This document shows positions 51,901-60,205 of a DNA stretch of 64,000 bases, in pieces. Under the pieces are notes generated by a model. The model ran no database searches. It was given only the letters and a program-made list of their open reading frames with translations, and was not told the origin of the DNA. Position numbers and translations under genes: made by a program. Within the stretch, counting starts at the first letter, position 1. Every line of letters begins with the position of its first letter. The stretch is taken from NCBI GenBank assembly GCA_977006965.1, contig OZ345375.1, forward strand, positions 1,302,001-1,366,000, in the 5' to 3' direction. This stretch comes from Phymatolithon calcareum. Its lineage: Eukaryota; Rhodophyta; Florideophyceae; Hapalidiales.

Positions 51901-52117
51901 TTGCTCGATCCTCTGAGTCAGGTCGACGTATCGTCTCAGCGTCCAGAGGGGAAGCGATTTGCTCCCGCTTCGAAGATATCTCAGCGAGTACAGCTTCAGT
52001 CACCAACGGTGAAACAGAACCAGAAGCTGCATCGCGAAGCGAAAGTCGCAGTCGTTCGTAGTCCAATTTCGTTGAACTTTCGAGGAGAATATTTCCGTCT
52101 GCATTTGCAGCCGGCAT
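45956..52117 (-). CDS. NUP205: NUP205/NUP192-like inner-ring nucleoporin
   Basis: A 2053-residue all-helical protein, the size of human NUP205 (2012). NUP205 and its fungal form NUP192 are large alpha-solenoids of the inner ring of the nuclear pore, binding NUP93 and NUP35. The N-terminal region fits the family: AALLLVSARTTAVQHPDMNV, then SAAKQLFDVDRRESVHYLQELL. Long runs of Leu/Ala-rich helices follow with no FG repeats. An internal Pro/Ser-rich low-complexity loop lies at about residues 495-560. The C-terminal domain has long helices (LANRCISIFESALFILREYM) like the NUP192 tail. One 6.2-kb exon without a break is notable. The ATG at 52117 is the only sensible start. I rely on architecture and local motifs; the call could also be NUP188, but the N-terminus favours NUP205. 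Confidence 0.8.
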   Translation of the reverse strand: MPAANADGNILLESSTKLDYERLRLSLRDAASGSVSPLVTEAVLAEISSKREQIASPLDAETIRRPDSEDRAKLSGLSRATLTLPARNGLPPQHHVPLSAEHMAVALSLSTELDINELDAALLLVSARTTAVQHPDMNVVSAAKQLFDVDRRESVHYLQELLRAPLIPTPVNAQAQNFLEAVVHERDILVTQHKIISKIVARMQSAIKLNQTKNGNARNALREGEAVLLAECLFLLTYTVQVSNAEARSIRELLDNVAALHEKLIEQESQAPKQNRWTITAPDHELTNGQEDGICGATEIKSVARVELESVRNLVLLSWICTLDRSRYQDVYDPRTGNSNINLLLRDEAFIRETSDLPPLGEEGEDKVCGMDQAVMAGELAAAVFRLAVANPDEAEAITSAVRVSAYGDALSYLANDLPSWIENGAGSLCPDADLYADALEDLALDMAEAPNLANSLISFTQNEIVAAASEAAFATFDEGARVDEAHYPSPSPQVFPPSSPSAQINFGESGFRPGSTPKPEIPAASPSGKPPRPPSHRPPSLSHAGLPMDSTRQNSFQLATPNRDPDVAAQNGTVQGGSAFRFRTSNLIALLARFAARAIKLAPGKLAVDSISNGPRYWVAVGAPGNGLIPRIGDAVIDLWDVSAKNAYAPVGIGQAFVEALDAFLCLLTASAGPDGSTVHASAALRYLCVAGHPVVNLDLTSRALQHFNDLLSSPATPRRTSFDDAEVDALCGILNVITASAEGLKLHGGVGPILAGTAKDLPIRIASLAVHDVSPKLKAALVAALAALDDKRSISLFLENASMEKASSLRRLIRAYEGETGDYDVTVRVLQLTEACTKWPEEDYPEGVVDAIAAWFGIEEVLLNWSRRKYSSEFQRWSVIRAAASLLFALTQRSKPNDEQLLLVLGRLLLPAPGTGAASSALRALVAASGLLRYPEDSSRAMDRSHPAQFTAKYMQAWGRQLLVQTADHGLGAAYREMEATVAVCSRVITRLFEIPPGLASSIGLLVASAGELLVAETISIAAASTMVFSVNCSFPNAYKAGYAEESCRSVLAMLATAAAYCSNICTFLARDAPELPHSAVSFRTSLADIVAQGGGDFEEQPAAGIDSDVEPRDEPVMHSALRIVEHSLGSDGGSPPGLFLLGLHLDSSGRYVGADYGVLGALIELVAGASASSGFIDSKTRATASVFLQRLVANTVRRTARAVLEHIKTVGESDSWIRGGGFADEMLFRILEYTNSRNVEDSRNEDDVNWRALGEFASSCMSLSALQVRIFPEVELERSLRAIASTSGRDQDANDLTLSKSFNGAPSPAELFGLLELMARCETHDVVFDAFRSWYLLLGVRVKLYAQRPSESTVPLFLELAALLLNALASNDGSNELATLLRKDGGQIASCAVLTCVQHICETRKSFSTQQQVSLDEFQVVALLRGILRAIAGLVGTSSDVSRARTSLYASFLKVGQLVEALVSDEGVARAFGGRIGLRQVSGTEVVLSAACIDAASGATAATMAVALATACWTTHLDPIRAIPALSAQNRLRRIIASTIADAEARSLIGRACSRSRSEGGNSEPHLARERAAVVVGEAALSLIQSISTSSNGSRALVDSGCVEALVSLLTALETSRRHTLTMESQDTEGNMLGNKQSEVLMITHDDGDEKMDEDEDSFYVFQAPGPGEKRASLVASISSAIAAAMTSSDSILVDGALGVLEKGNGCFTDILRMIRSGRPAFLESLSALSLILSRIPSSVMVASVEAGQLRLSLAGALNVFVSARKPTQTTQPPVSSLGSGFLPRKPLTAKEARQMKFWHPYGGSLFERDVAAERVSCLHSVMAALRPPSGLLDLFKTSLGSSHIRDGVTFIDQADRNGTLGSHRKIPEGDLMDVVRICRASLSDIQRFSEESFQANALGSGEASGSLSAQKLAEFSEFCVAKYGLSDSQSAAGVVSCMQKESEHLRGLANRCISIFESALFILREYMRSARGAVRGEPNFDLDVDSKMNSISAAYEMTASEAQSLLEQARAILLPLCKEIDVAGTKSWGSKDPSFCKQLSRQIRAYIGR

Positions 52118-52383
52118 GACTTCTCAGTGCTTACCTTTGCGCTTTGGTGAGCGCGGGGATTTACCTGCGGACAGGACCGCGGTGGTTGGAACGCAATGGT
52201 CGTACAATTCGGTGAGTATTTTTGGGATCAATTCAAATTCGTCACAAGGGTCGAATCAAATAGGGTTGAGCATCAACGAGAATATAAAGCCTGATACCAT
52301 TCTTGATACTTACGCACCGCCTCCGATATAATATCATAGGTATGATAAAATATCATCCTGAAGTACCCGAGGATTGATATGCA
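52118..52383. promoter_or_regulatory. 5' spacer of the NUP205-like gene
   Basis: Divergent spacer with GAR1, much of it occupied by a MITE (52384-52923). Contains an AT-rich palindrome TATCATAGGTATGATA near 52333-52348. No promoter element can be named with confidence. Confidence 0.3.
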
Positions 52384-52923
52384 CAGGGGAATGTAAGAAG
52401 GGGAGGAAAGCAGAATTTTAATGCATCAAAAAAATAAATAAAAATCCGTAGTCGTTTCTGCAGACAAAATTATGAGGGAATTCACGAATCAGCAAAATTA
52501 GTGAATTTAATGTGCTCGTATACACCTGCCACTGCGTATTCGAGAACTTCAACCAATAAGCGCTCACTGTTCAGAGAGAGCTATGCACCTGACAGTATCT
52601 GTGCCTTAATCAATGCGGTTTGTGCGTTGGCGTCAGCCGAGCTCTTCGAAACTATTGGCACAAAATCCCGCTTACGTGCACAAGCTGTGCCCATTTCTAA
52701 TCTTTCTGTTTAGTCATTATTTTTGACCACAAAATGGATGCGCGATTATTAGCCCCCCTGACATTCACCGCGGCAAATACAAGCGTACATTTTGGACAGT
52801 AAATCTGGTTTCATATATGTTTTTTTGATGCGAGTCCATAGTTTCAAATAAAGAGTGCTATTGTGTTTGTACAAATTTCGGTTGTCATACGCTTTGCTTT
52901 CCTCCCCTTCTTTCATTCCCCTG
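52384..52923. mobile_element. 540-bp hAT-type MITE
   Basis: The left end CAGGGGAATGTAAGAAGGGG (52384 onwards, about 30 bp in all) is matched by the complement of the right end at 52895-52923. There is one mismatch in 29 bp (T or A at position 11). Just outside lie direct repeats ATATGCA (52377-52383 and 52924-52930), which agree with an hAT target duplication of 7-8 bp. CAGGG ends, ~30-bp inverted repeats and this duplication define a non-autonomous hAT element. The interior has only a short non-significant open frame. It sits in the divergent spacer of two housekeeping genes. Confidence 0.87.
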
Positions 52924-52976
52924 ATATGCATATATTTTCCCTAAGAAATTGATATATCAACGATCATTGATATATC

Positions 52977-53006
52977 AAGGAACTCAGTATCGATACTGAG
53001 TTCCTT
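52977..53006. repeat. Perfect 30-bp palindrome next to the MITE
   Basis: Arms of 15 bp (AAGGAACTCAGTATC and its exact complement) with no spacer. Immediately to the left are two copies of the self-complementary 12-mer TTGATATATCAA (52949-52960 and 52967-52978). The whole lies in the divergent spacer of the NUP205-like gene and GAR1. Confidence 0.93.
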
Positions 53007-53496
53007 TTTCACAATAGCTTTATGAGTAAACTTTACAGTTTCTGCTTACAGTGATCAGACTCTGCATCTGAAATTAGAGTGATGTCACTCTCATCCCGTC
53101 GCTATTTCAGCCGTGGAGCTGATACAGTAGTTTCGAAATAATTTTATGATTCAATATCAATGATACCTTGAAAAAGTCCCACTGATATCTGATATTCGTT
53201 GATATCGAAATATCGATGCTTCCTAGAATTTAATTTGATTTTTAGGAATTCGATAGATCCCAAAGAGGCCGAATTTAGTGAATTCCCAAAAATCTCGCTT
53301 ATCACAAATTTTGAATAAAACACATCCCGCCAATAATGCCCCTAATTTTAAAATTAATTTTGTACTTACTGTTCTCAGTAATTGTTCTGGAATACCGACG
53401 TCGGTCACTGTTTCTATCCATACGTGTTGATCTTCGTACTACCAAGCAGAACTGCCCGATTAACGTGCCTGATTCTCTACCGCTTCTATCGGCAAT

Positions 53497-54174
53497 ATGA
53501 GCTGGGGTCGTGGAGGAGGTGGAGGTGGCTGGAGAGGCGGTGGCGGTGGCGGATTTGGAGGAGGTCGTGGCGGGTTTGGCGGTAGTCGCGGTGGGTTTCG
53601 TGGTGGTCGTGGCGGACGTGGTGGTGGGTTCAGGGGCGGACGGGGAAACTGGCAGCGGGATGAAGGGCCACCGGAGAGTGTGGTAGACGCGGGAAAGTTC
53701 CTGCATCCATGCGAGGGTGAAATGGTCTACGAAATGACAGCAACGGCTCAGGTGCCAAGGTTCAACGCGCCGGTATATTTGGAGAATAAGACACAAATCG
53801 GGAAGGTGGAAGAAGTGCTTGGTCCAATTTCACAGGTATATTTCTCAGTCAAACCGACCGAAGGCGTCCTACCGCAGAGCTTTAAGCCCGGTGATCGTGT
53901 TTTCTTGGCCCCAGACAAGCTTATGCCTCTGCAACGGTTTACACAGCCCCCACCACAGCGCGGCGGTATCTCTAAGGGCCGCGGTCGCGGCGGCGGAAGG
54001 GGTGGACGTGGTGGTGGTCGAGGACGCGGGCGCGGTGGAGGGAGAGGTGGAGGCCGTGGAGGTTTTGGTGGGGGTCGTGGTGGCTATGGAGGCGGTCGTG
54101 GTGGGCGCGGCGGATTCGGTGGTGGTGGGTTCTCTCGCGGCGGTGGCCGTGGTGGTGGTGGCGGCTGGAGATAG
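53497..54174 (+). CDS. GAR1: H/ACA snoRNP protein GAR1
   Basis: GAR1 joins dyskerin, NHP2 and NOP10 in H/ACA RNPs that make pseudouridine in rRNA, and in telomerase RNA. Of 225 residues, the first 50 are an RGG/GFGGG-type Gly-Arg-rich domain. The conserved core (about 58-155) includes [20 protein letters not shown], then [20 protein letters not shown] and [20 protein letters not shown]. The C-terminal ~65 residues are a second GR-rich domain. This bipartite arrangement is diagnostic. The ATG at 53497 follows a short leader. Single exon. Lies 1.4 kb from the divergent NUP205-like gene. Confidence 0.97.
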   Translation: MSWGRGGGGGGWRGGGGGGFGGGRGGFGGSRGGFRGGRGGRGGGFRGGRGNWQRDEGPPESVVDAGKFLHPCEGEMVYEMTATAQVPRFNAPVYLENKTQIGKVEEVLGPISQVYFSVKPTEGVLPQSFKPGDRVFLAPDKLMPLQRFTQPPPQRGGISKGRGRGGGRGGRGGGRGRGRGGGRGGGRGGFGGGRGGYGGGRGGRGGFGGGGFSRGGGRGGGGGWR

Positions 54175-54425
54175 AATCGTGCCGTCGACGACAGTCATGA
54201 AAGTCCTCAGTCGCATCAATGCTAGCATTGCCTTCTGGCTCCGGTTTTGCATGCGGATTTCCGATACGTGGACAACGTGTAATTTCGATAAGGTGTAACT
54301 ATCGTACAAACTCGAACCTTGATCTCGCGCAGTGCCGCAATGCTCCTCCTTCACCTTGCTCGCAACCTTCAGTCTGCGCAGAATGTAGCACAACCTTCGC
54401 GTAAAAATAATCCTGCACATAATCT

Positions 54426-55742
54426 ATGTTAATTGAGCACCGACTATCCCTCCGCACAATGGCGTCCCTTTCAAGAAAGCAAAGTGCACCTTTCCTGTTC
54501 GTCAATCTCTCGCTAGGACCCCTTCATCGCTCCTCGCAATGTGTGCCTATGTGTATGTCGGTGGCACCGCAGCAACGAAATGCAGCTGTGGTCGCTGTGG
54601 CTGCTGTTGCAGCCGCAGCATTGGTGACAGGAACGCCCGTGGCACATGCACTGTCCAATGCGCAGAAATTGGTTGCCGAGGCGTGGCGCACTGTCGACCA
54701 GTCGTACGTTGATCGAACGTTTAGCGGGCAAGACTGGTTCAAAGTCCGACAAAAGACTGTGAAACGAGCATATGCATCAATGGATGAAGGGTATGGGGCG
54801 ATTCGTACTATGCTTGCTTCGCTCGGCGACCCGTACACCCGTTTCCTCACCCCGGAGCAATACGCGAGCCTCACTTCAACTGCGACTGGGGACTTGGCGG
54901 GCGTTGGTGTCGAGATGTTCCCTGCGCAAGTGGATGGTCACATTATCGTCACTGCTCCTATGGATGACTCGCCTGCAGCGCGAGCTGGCGTTCGCCCTGA
55001 TGATGCCATCGCATACATTGACGGGGAAGACGTCGCCGAGCTCAGCCCCGACGAGGCTGCTGCACGCATCCGCGGACCTCCCGGGACCAATGTGGCTGTA
55101 ACCCTGGTGAGGAATGGCGGTAAGGGCGAAGAAGTCACTCTCGTGATGAAACGTGAGCGATTGCGACTGAAATCCGTTTCCGCCAAGAGACTCAAGGGCG
55201 ATATGGCATACGTCCGTGTGAAGCAGTTTAACGAGCGCACCGCCGAGGACGTCGGCAAAGCACTTGAAGGGATTGGCAGTGGCGCTCGTTGCATTGTACT
55301 CGATTTGAGGAATAACCCTGGCGGGTACTTCACCGGTGGCGTTGACGTAGCGAGACTATTTTTGAAATCGGGTGATCCTATTGTGTATGTGCTCGACAAG
55401 AACGGAATTACGGATGAGATCGACGCGATTACGGACGGCGTCGCCAGTGACTCTCCGATGTTCGTCCTTGTCAATAAGGCGACGGCGAGTGCCAGCGAAA
55501 TTCTCGCTGGGGCGCTCAAAGATAATCAGAGAGCCACTCTTGTAGGGGAGCAAACGTTTGGCAAGGCCGTTGTGCAGACCGTTTCACAGCTCAGCGATGG
55601 CAGCGGTATTGCAGTTACCGTGGCACGCTACGAAACACCGACACATAAGAACATTAACCAGGTTGGCATAGCTCCAAATTTTGAGAAAGCGTGTCCTATG
55701 GAGGCTGAAGTCGTCGCGTGCTTACCTCCTGATGTGGCTTAG
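54426..55742 (+). CDS. ctpA: Thylakoid-lumen C-terminal processing peptidase (CtpA/D1 protease-like)
   Basis: CtpA removes the C-terminal extension of photosystem II protein D1 so the manganese cluster can assemble. Of 438 residues, the N-terminus is a bipartite leader: a Ser/Arg-rich transit peptide, then a lumenal transfer signal RNAAVVAVAAVAAAALVTG ending in AHA (likely cleaved before LSNAQK). The mature enzyme has an N-terminal helical segment, a PDZ domain (about 155-235, with PAARAGVRPDDAIAYIDGED), and a protease domain. The Ser-Lys dyad is Ser-355 in TASASEI and Lys-380 in TFGKAVVQ, spaced 25 residues as in the family. The ATG at 54426 is used; Met at 54459 is also possible. Single exon. 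Confidence 0.95.
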   Translation: MLIEHRLSLRTMASLSRKQSAPFLFVNLSLGPLHRSSQCVPMCMSVAPQQRNAAVVAVAAVAAAALVTGTPVAHALSNAQKLVAEAWRTVDQSYVDRTFSGQDWFKVRQKTVKRAYASMDEGYGAIRTMLASLGDPYTRFLTPEQYASLTSTATGDLAGVGVEMFPAQVDGHIIVTAPMDDSPAARAGVRPDDAIAYIDGEDVAELSPDEAAARIRGPPGTNVAVTLVRNGGKGEEVTLVMKRERLRLKSVSAKRLKGDMAYVRVKQFNERTAEDVGKALEGIGSGARCIVLDLRNNPGGYFTGGVDVARLFLKSGDPIVYVLDKNGITDEIDAITDGVASDSPMFVLVNKATASASEILAGALKDNQRATLVGEQTFGKAVVQTVSQLSDGSGIAVTVARYETPTHKNINQVGIAPNFEKACPMEAEVVACLPPDVA

Positions 55743-56310
55743 ATTGCTTATGGATTGGAGTGTGATCACCGCACTAGGATGGAACGGCTGATTGCAGTCC
55801 TCGCTTTGAACTAAAGCTTCCCTGACGTTCCGTTGCAAGAGTGTTGACGAATACATGATAACTTCCACCGCGTGAAGAGGTCTGCTAAGATTATTCCGTG
55901 ACAAACGCGCTTTCCTCAACCAGTGGTTCGCCTCTTAGTAGAATGCTCTCTTTTTTTCAGCTGCACATAAAATATCCATCCGGTGTACTGTAGCTGTCGC
56001 AGTTCAAGATGTTCCCCGTCAGTGAACCACACGTTCTAGCGCTCGGTACTTAAAGGCAACTTTGCGAATTGGGGGCTCAAAGGGACGAACAGGCAGAACC
56101 TGCGCTTCCACGGAATAGCGACACCAACCTACAGTCTGTGCTGGGGTCTGTCTAGATTTTTATCAACACTCCAAACTGAACCGGCATGCTAGGTCTATAC
56201 GATTCTTCTATAGCTCAGAAGATTTTTGGTGCCTATGAAGGACTAAAACTTTGAGGTTTCTAGGTCATACTTTACACCCAGTGAAAAAGAAATCGTTGAG
56301 AGCAGTGATG
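55743..56310. other. Convergent spacer, no gene seen
   Basis: 568 bp between the stops of CtpA (plus) and the kinase (minus). No palindrome and no TE end were found. Confidence 0.45.
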
Positions 56311-59097
56311 TCAAGAGTCCCGCCGACGAAGACGCAAAAAACGTAAGCAGGCGCCTATCACATTCCGAGCGATCGCCCCAATTCGCTGACAAAAACGCCG
56401 TTTTCTTCTACGAGGACCACTCGCAGCTCTATTTTGAGGTACGCCTTGAGGTTCAGACTCAGATACAGGCGTCTGAGACGTCGCCGGGTTCTCAGCTTGA
56501 GACATGGGTCCTCCTTCCGGAATTGGTGATGGCTTCTGCAGCTGCTGTGCTGATAAAGTCCCCAACAAGGGGTTCGAAGTCTGCCGGTGATTCTCCTGAG
56601 CCTGTGCGACCGGCTGAATGGAATGTGCCTGGGAGTTCACGATGTTTCCTGGCACGGAGTCCATGTCCACACCGACATACGAAAGATCTTTCAAGTGGGC
56701 TGATGCGCCAGTGTGACTTTCATTTTCAGCGCTCTTCCGTCCGGATTGAGAGACTGGCATTGTGTCACTAGCAGGGTTCTGCTCTGACCTCTGCCCTGCA
56801 GAACTCTGCATAATGTCCATAGTCTTTTCCTTCTTAGTCTTTTCCTCCTTCACAGATGAGCACTGAGATTTTGCAGCGGCAGCAGATGTATGTGACTGGC
56901 GGACAGATTTTTGATTGCCTGAAGTCACGAACGACGACCCCGGCGTTCCATAAACAGGGTGCGAACATGCTGACATAGATTTGCTCGAGGAAGAGCCCGG
57001 TTTGGTAACTGTCGCGTGCTGCATCGTTGGGTGTTGCGCAATTTGCACTAGCTCTGGCGGCAACGAGTGATTGCTCGACGTGCGTGAAATCCCGCTGAGG
57101 GTATCTGTTGCTCTCACGATTCGTGTTCGCTGTTGGCTCTGAGTCAGTTCTTTAGATCTTGTTCTCCACGGGGCTTGATGAGTCTGACCTTTCACGTGCC
57201 CTAAAGACGAGCTGGAGGCTTGAGAAACAGGAGCACGGCTGACAGCTGCATGCGAAACCTCGTGATCACTTGAGAGTAGATTTGGAGTATTCGAAAACTG
57301 CAGTTGCAACGAAACTTGGGTTTGTGGAATAAGTTCCTGAACACGATGAAGCTGCTTTTTGCTGTCCTCATCCGGAATCAATGACTCCATTGCATCTTGC
57401 AAAGCACCCATAATTCTCGTGTAACGAGAGGATGAAAGGGAGCAGGGCTGTCTTAGTTTGGCATTACTCTTTTCAATATCACGCACGTCAACCCGACTCT
57501 CTTTTGTTAGTGGAAGACCAGGCTGGTTCAGTACTTCCAGCTTCCGCAAAGTGCTCGCATCAGGCACCACCGGAAGAAGGGTGAAATTCGGCAGAGACTG
57601 AAAGGTCTGAACTGCTTTCGGCGTCGGCACCATGATTGTTGAAGATGTTTGCGTACGAATGAATACAGCTGGACGTGACTGAACAGCAACACTGGTTTCC
57701 ATTGGTGTAGCAACGACACTTCCGCCAAGGGATCTGGGCGAATGCGGATAACTGGGGGAAGAGTTGCTTTGCCCAGCGGTGGATCTTGCATCGACATTGC
57801 TGATTGTCGATGAGATAGAGATGTCACCGCAGCTTGACGTATCGTCCCGGAAGGTCGATGTCTTAGTTTCACCTTTGGCCTCAACGAGCACTGTCTCATC
57901 CGTAGTATTCTCGCCATCTCGATACTGAGCAGCCTTGGTCCCACCTTCCAGTTCACAGAAACCATAAGAAAAGCTCCGGGTCAAGCCTTCCGTACCTGCC
58001 TCAGAGCTCCCAAGTTCTTCGTCCGACCCGAATGTGAAAGAGCGTTCTTGACCTCCAAGATTGCCGTCATTCACCGAACCAGTCAAAACATCAGAAGAGG
58101 CAGCCCGCACGTCGTCGCCGAAATCCCATCCCTGTCCGCTCGATCGTGCTGTATTTCCCAATTTGGAATGCTCATTGTGTAACATCTTTTGAAAACCGGT
58201 GAATTGGGACCCGACGGGAGGGAGTTGCGTCATGAGCTCCTCAAAGTCCGTTGGCTTTTCAACGCCATTGGCAAACAAGGGATGGCGAAGCAGTTGTGCG
58301 GAAGTTGGACGTTCCTTCGGCTCAACCTTGAGGCAACACTTGACGAAGGCATTGTACTTTGTGGAGAACACTCTCGCGCGTGGAGCATCAAGGGACCGCG
58401 GTGGATTCTTGAGTGTCATAACCAATGCACTTATCGCCGGGCAATGGGAGTTAGGGGCCATGCCTTGAGCAAGTTCGATGGCTGTTATTCCAAGTGCCCA
58501 AATGTCGGCATTGTGGTCATCAGAAGTCTGTAGCAAAAGTTCCGGGGCCATATGCGAAGGGGTTCCAACCTTGGCCGGCAATTCATCCCATTCGTCTTGC
58601 ACAATTCCGCAATCCGAAAGCATAACATTTCATTTCGAGTCGAAGAAAATATTTGAGGCCTTAATATCCCGATGTATCGCCTTGTTTCGGTGAAGGTAAT
58701 CAATTCCTTTCAAGAGGGACCACAGCACGTACACCGCAAGGGATTCGGGCAGTCCTGACGGGTACACGTCGTGGATCAAATCCCGTACGGACCCGCCGGT
58801 GACAAGCGGCATGATAAGCCAAAGTTTGTCAGCGTTCACGAACGCAGTGGAGAGTGGGACGATATTCGGATGGGATGACAGCTTCATGATCTGAATTTCG
58901 CGAGCGATAGGTTCCAGTGATGACTGGAACCATTCAAGGTCAATTACCTTGACAGCAACCTCCTCATCGATCGGTTCGCATATCGCGTGAAACACGGAGG
59001 CAGACGGTCCCTGTCCAGTTTTTCGGCACAGAGTATAGGACGACGCGGAGGAAGGAAGGCGGCGAGGTCCCGATAGGGTGATATTTTTTGCGACCAT
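56311..59097 (-). CDS. Ste20-family (FRAY/SPAK/OSR1-like) protein kinase with one in-frame TGA
   Basis: The reading frame from 59097 to 56311 would encode 928 residues but has a single TGA at codon 156 (58632-58630). Both sides are in the same frame. The N-terminal lobe is normal: a Gly loop (TGQGPSASV, about 28-36), VAIK-type Lys-50, Glu-67, and catalytic loop HRDIKASN with Asp-144. The TGA falls in the variable loop between HRDIKASNIFFDSK and NVMLSDCGI, where relatives usually have Gly. The DFG motif reads Asp-Cys-Gly (162-164), and APE is present (184-186). The remaining ~640 residues are a Ser/Thr/Gln-rich disordered tail ending in a basic hydrophobic segment. It is a sequencing error (GGA to TGA), a recent null allele, or readthrough; the rest of the gene is not decayed. 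Confidence 0.8.
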
Positions 59098-59207
59098 GAT
59101 TGCTCTGTTGAAGTCGAAAGCCGTTGTCGTAGGGCGAAGATGAAGGAAGGATGTTGTAGAGTACAGGGTAGGAAGAAGGTCTGTGTGGAAGACGAAATGT
59201 AGTCAGA

Positions 59208-59269
59208 GGGATATAAATAGCCTACCTTTGGGTACTCGAGCATCATAGTGCGGATGGCTATTTATGCCC
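59208..59269. promoter_or_regulatory. Inverted TATA-like motifs 5' of the kinase gene
   Basis: ATAAATAGCC at 59213-59222 and its complement at 59256-59265 form 10-bp arms around a 33-nt spacer; the flanking GGG/CCC also match. Each arm contains a TATAAATA or CATAAATA core, one for each strand. The distance to the minus-strand kinase ATG is about 160 bp, suitable for a core promoter. The spacer holds GGTACTCGAGCATCATA (59231-59247), repeated with one change at 63091-63107. Function is inferred only. Confidence 0.35.
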
Positions 59270-59754
59270 CTCTTACTTCATGTCGAACGAAAACACGAAA
59301 TTTTTTCGCCCTTTTCTTCCCGGAATGCTTCGTGGACTGCTGAAAATGGTGGAGCATTTCCTGGAGCACCATTATCAGTAGCCCATGACAGAAATCAGGC
59401 AGAAACGGGCAGAAAATGTTGAGTGTTTTCCTTCGATTGGCCGATAGTGCACGATGACGAGCTTGAATGTGATGTGACTTTAATTGTGCTCAGCTAACAA
59501 ATTACTTGCCGTTTTTACAGCCGATAGTCTCGACCTCCTACCCGGTGTAGAGAGAGTCACCAAACTAAAACAGACGCGCATTCTGATAAATTCAGAGCAA
59601 TAAGTGTTTGAATATGTCAGCATGCGCATCTTTTCTGGGTGGGTATGGCGCACAAGAAAGCGAAGCACATGTATAAAAGTGTCGCCATTCATAGAGAATG
59701 GCGGAAATTTTGCCGCCCCATAACAGAGACGAAATGCTCACACACAGAGATAAC

Positions 59755-59815
59755 AATGTCTTGTCTAAGATCATCAAGCACATTAAATGTGCTTGATGAT
59801 CTTGGGCAAGACATT
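59755..59815. repeat. Near-perfect 61-bp palindrome
   Basis: Two 30-bp arms pair at 28 of 30 positions around a single A. The inner 18 bp of the left arm, AAGATCATCAAGCACATT, pair without a mismatch. It sits in the divergent spacer of the kinase (minus) and the RING-BRCT gene (plus). Confidence 0.95.
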
Positions 59816-60205
59816 TTCGCCCATGTTGTGGGGAACCACAATTAAGAACGACTAGGTGAATAAGATAACATCCACTCGAGAAATTTTTTTGCGCAAGGTA
59901 CCTCACTTTCTCCACTGAAGCTGTCCTTGACAAAGACAGATTCATCTGAGGAAGTGATCTACCTTGCGAAGACAATCAGCTTGTCGGTTCAGATCTTTCG
60001 GTACAGCAGAAGGTGTGTTGAGAAATTTGATAATATTTTTTAATTTCCAAGGAATATTTTAAACTTATTTATATGATAGTGTCGGTTTTTCGCGCGGGAG
60101 CACGTCTCGGCATCGCAATGGCTACCATCCGAAGAGCCAGGTCTTTCCCCCCAAGTCCGCCCTGAGTTCATTCTTAACGATCCCTCGTCACTTAAGCTAA
60201 ACGAC

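Noticed and set aside
18980-54174. A functional cluster of RNP genes (SRP72, NOP58, SmD2, GAR1)
   Set aside because: The genes belong to different RNPs, are far apart and in mixed orientation; co-occurrence looks like chance among housekeeping genes.
58630-58632. Selenocysteine at the kinase TGA
   Set aside because: The site is a variable loop residue in kinases, usually Gly, not a catalytic Cys position; no SECIS-like element could be shown.
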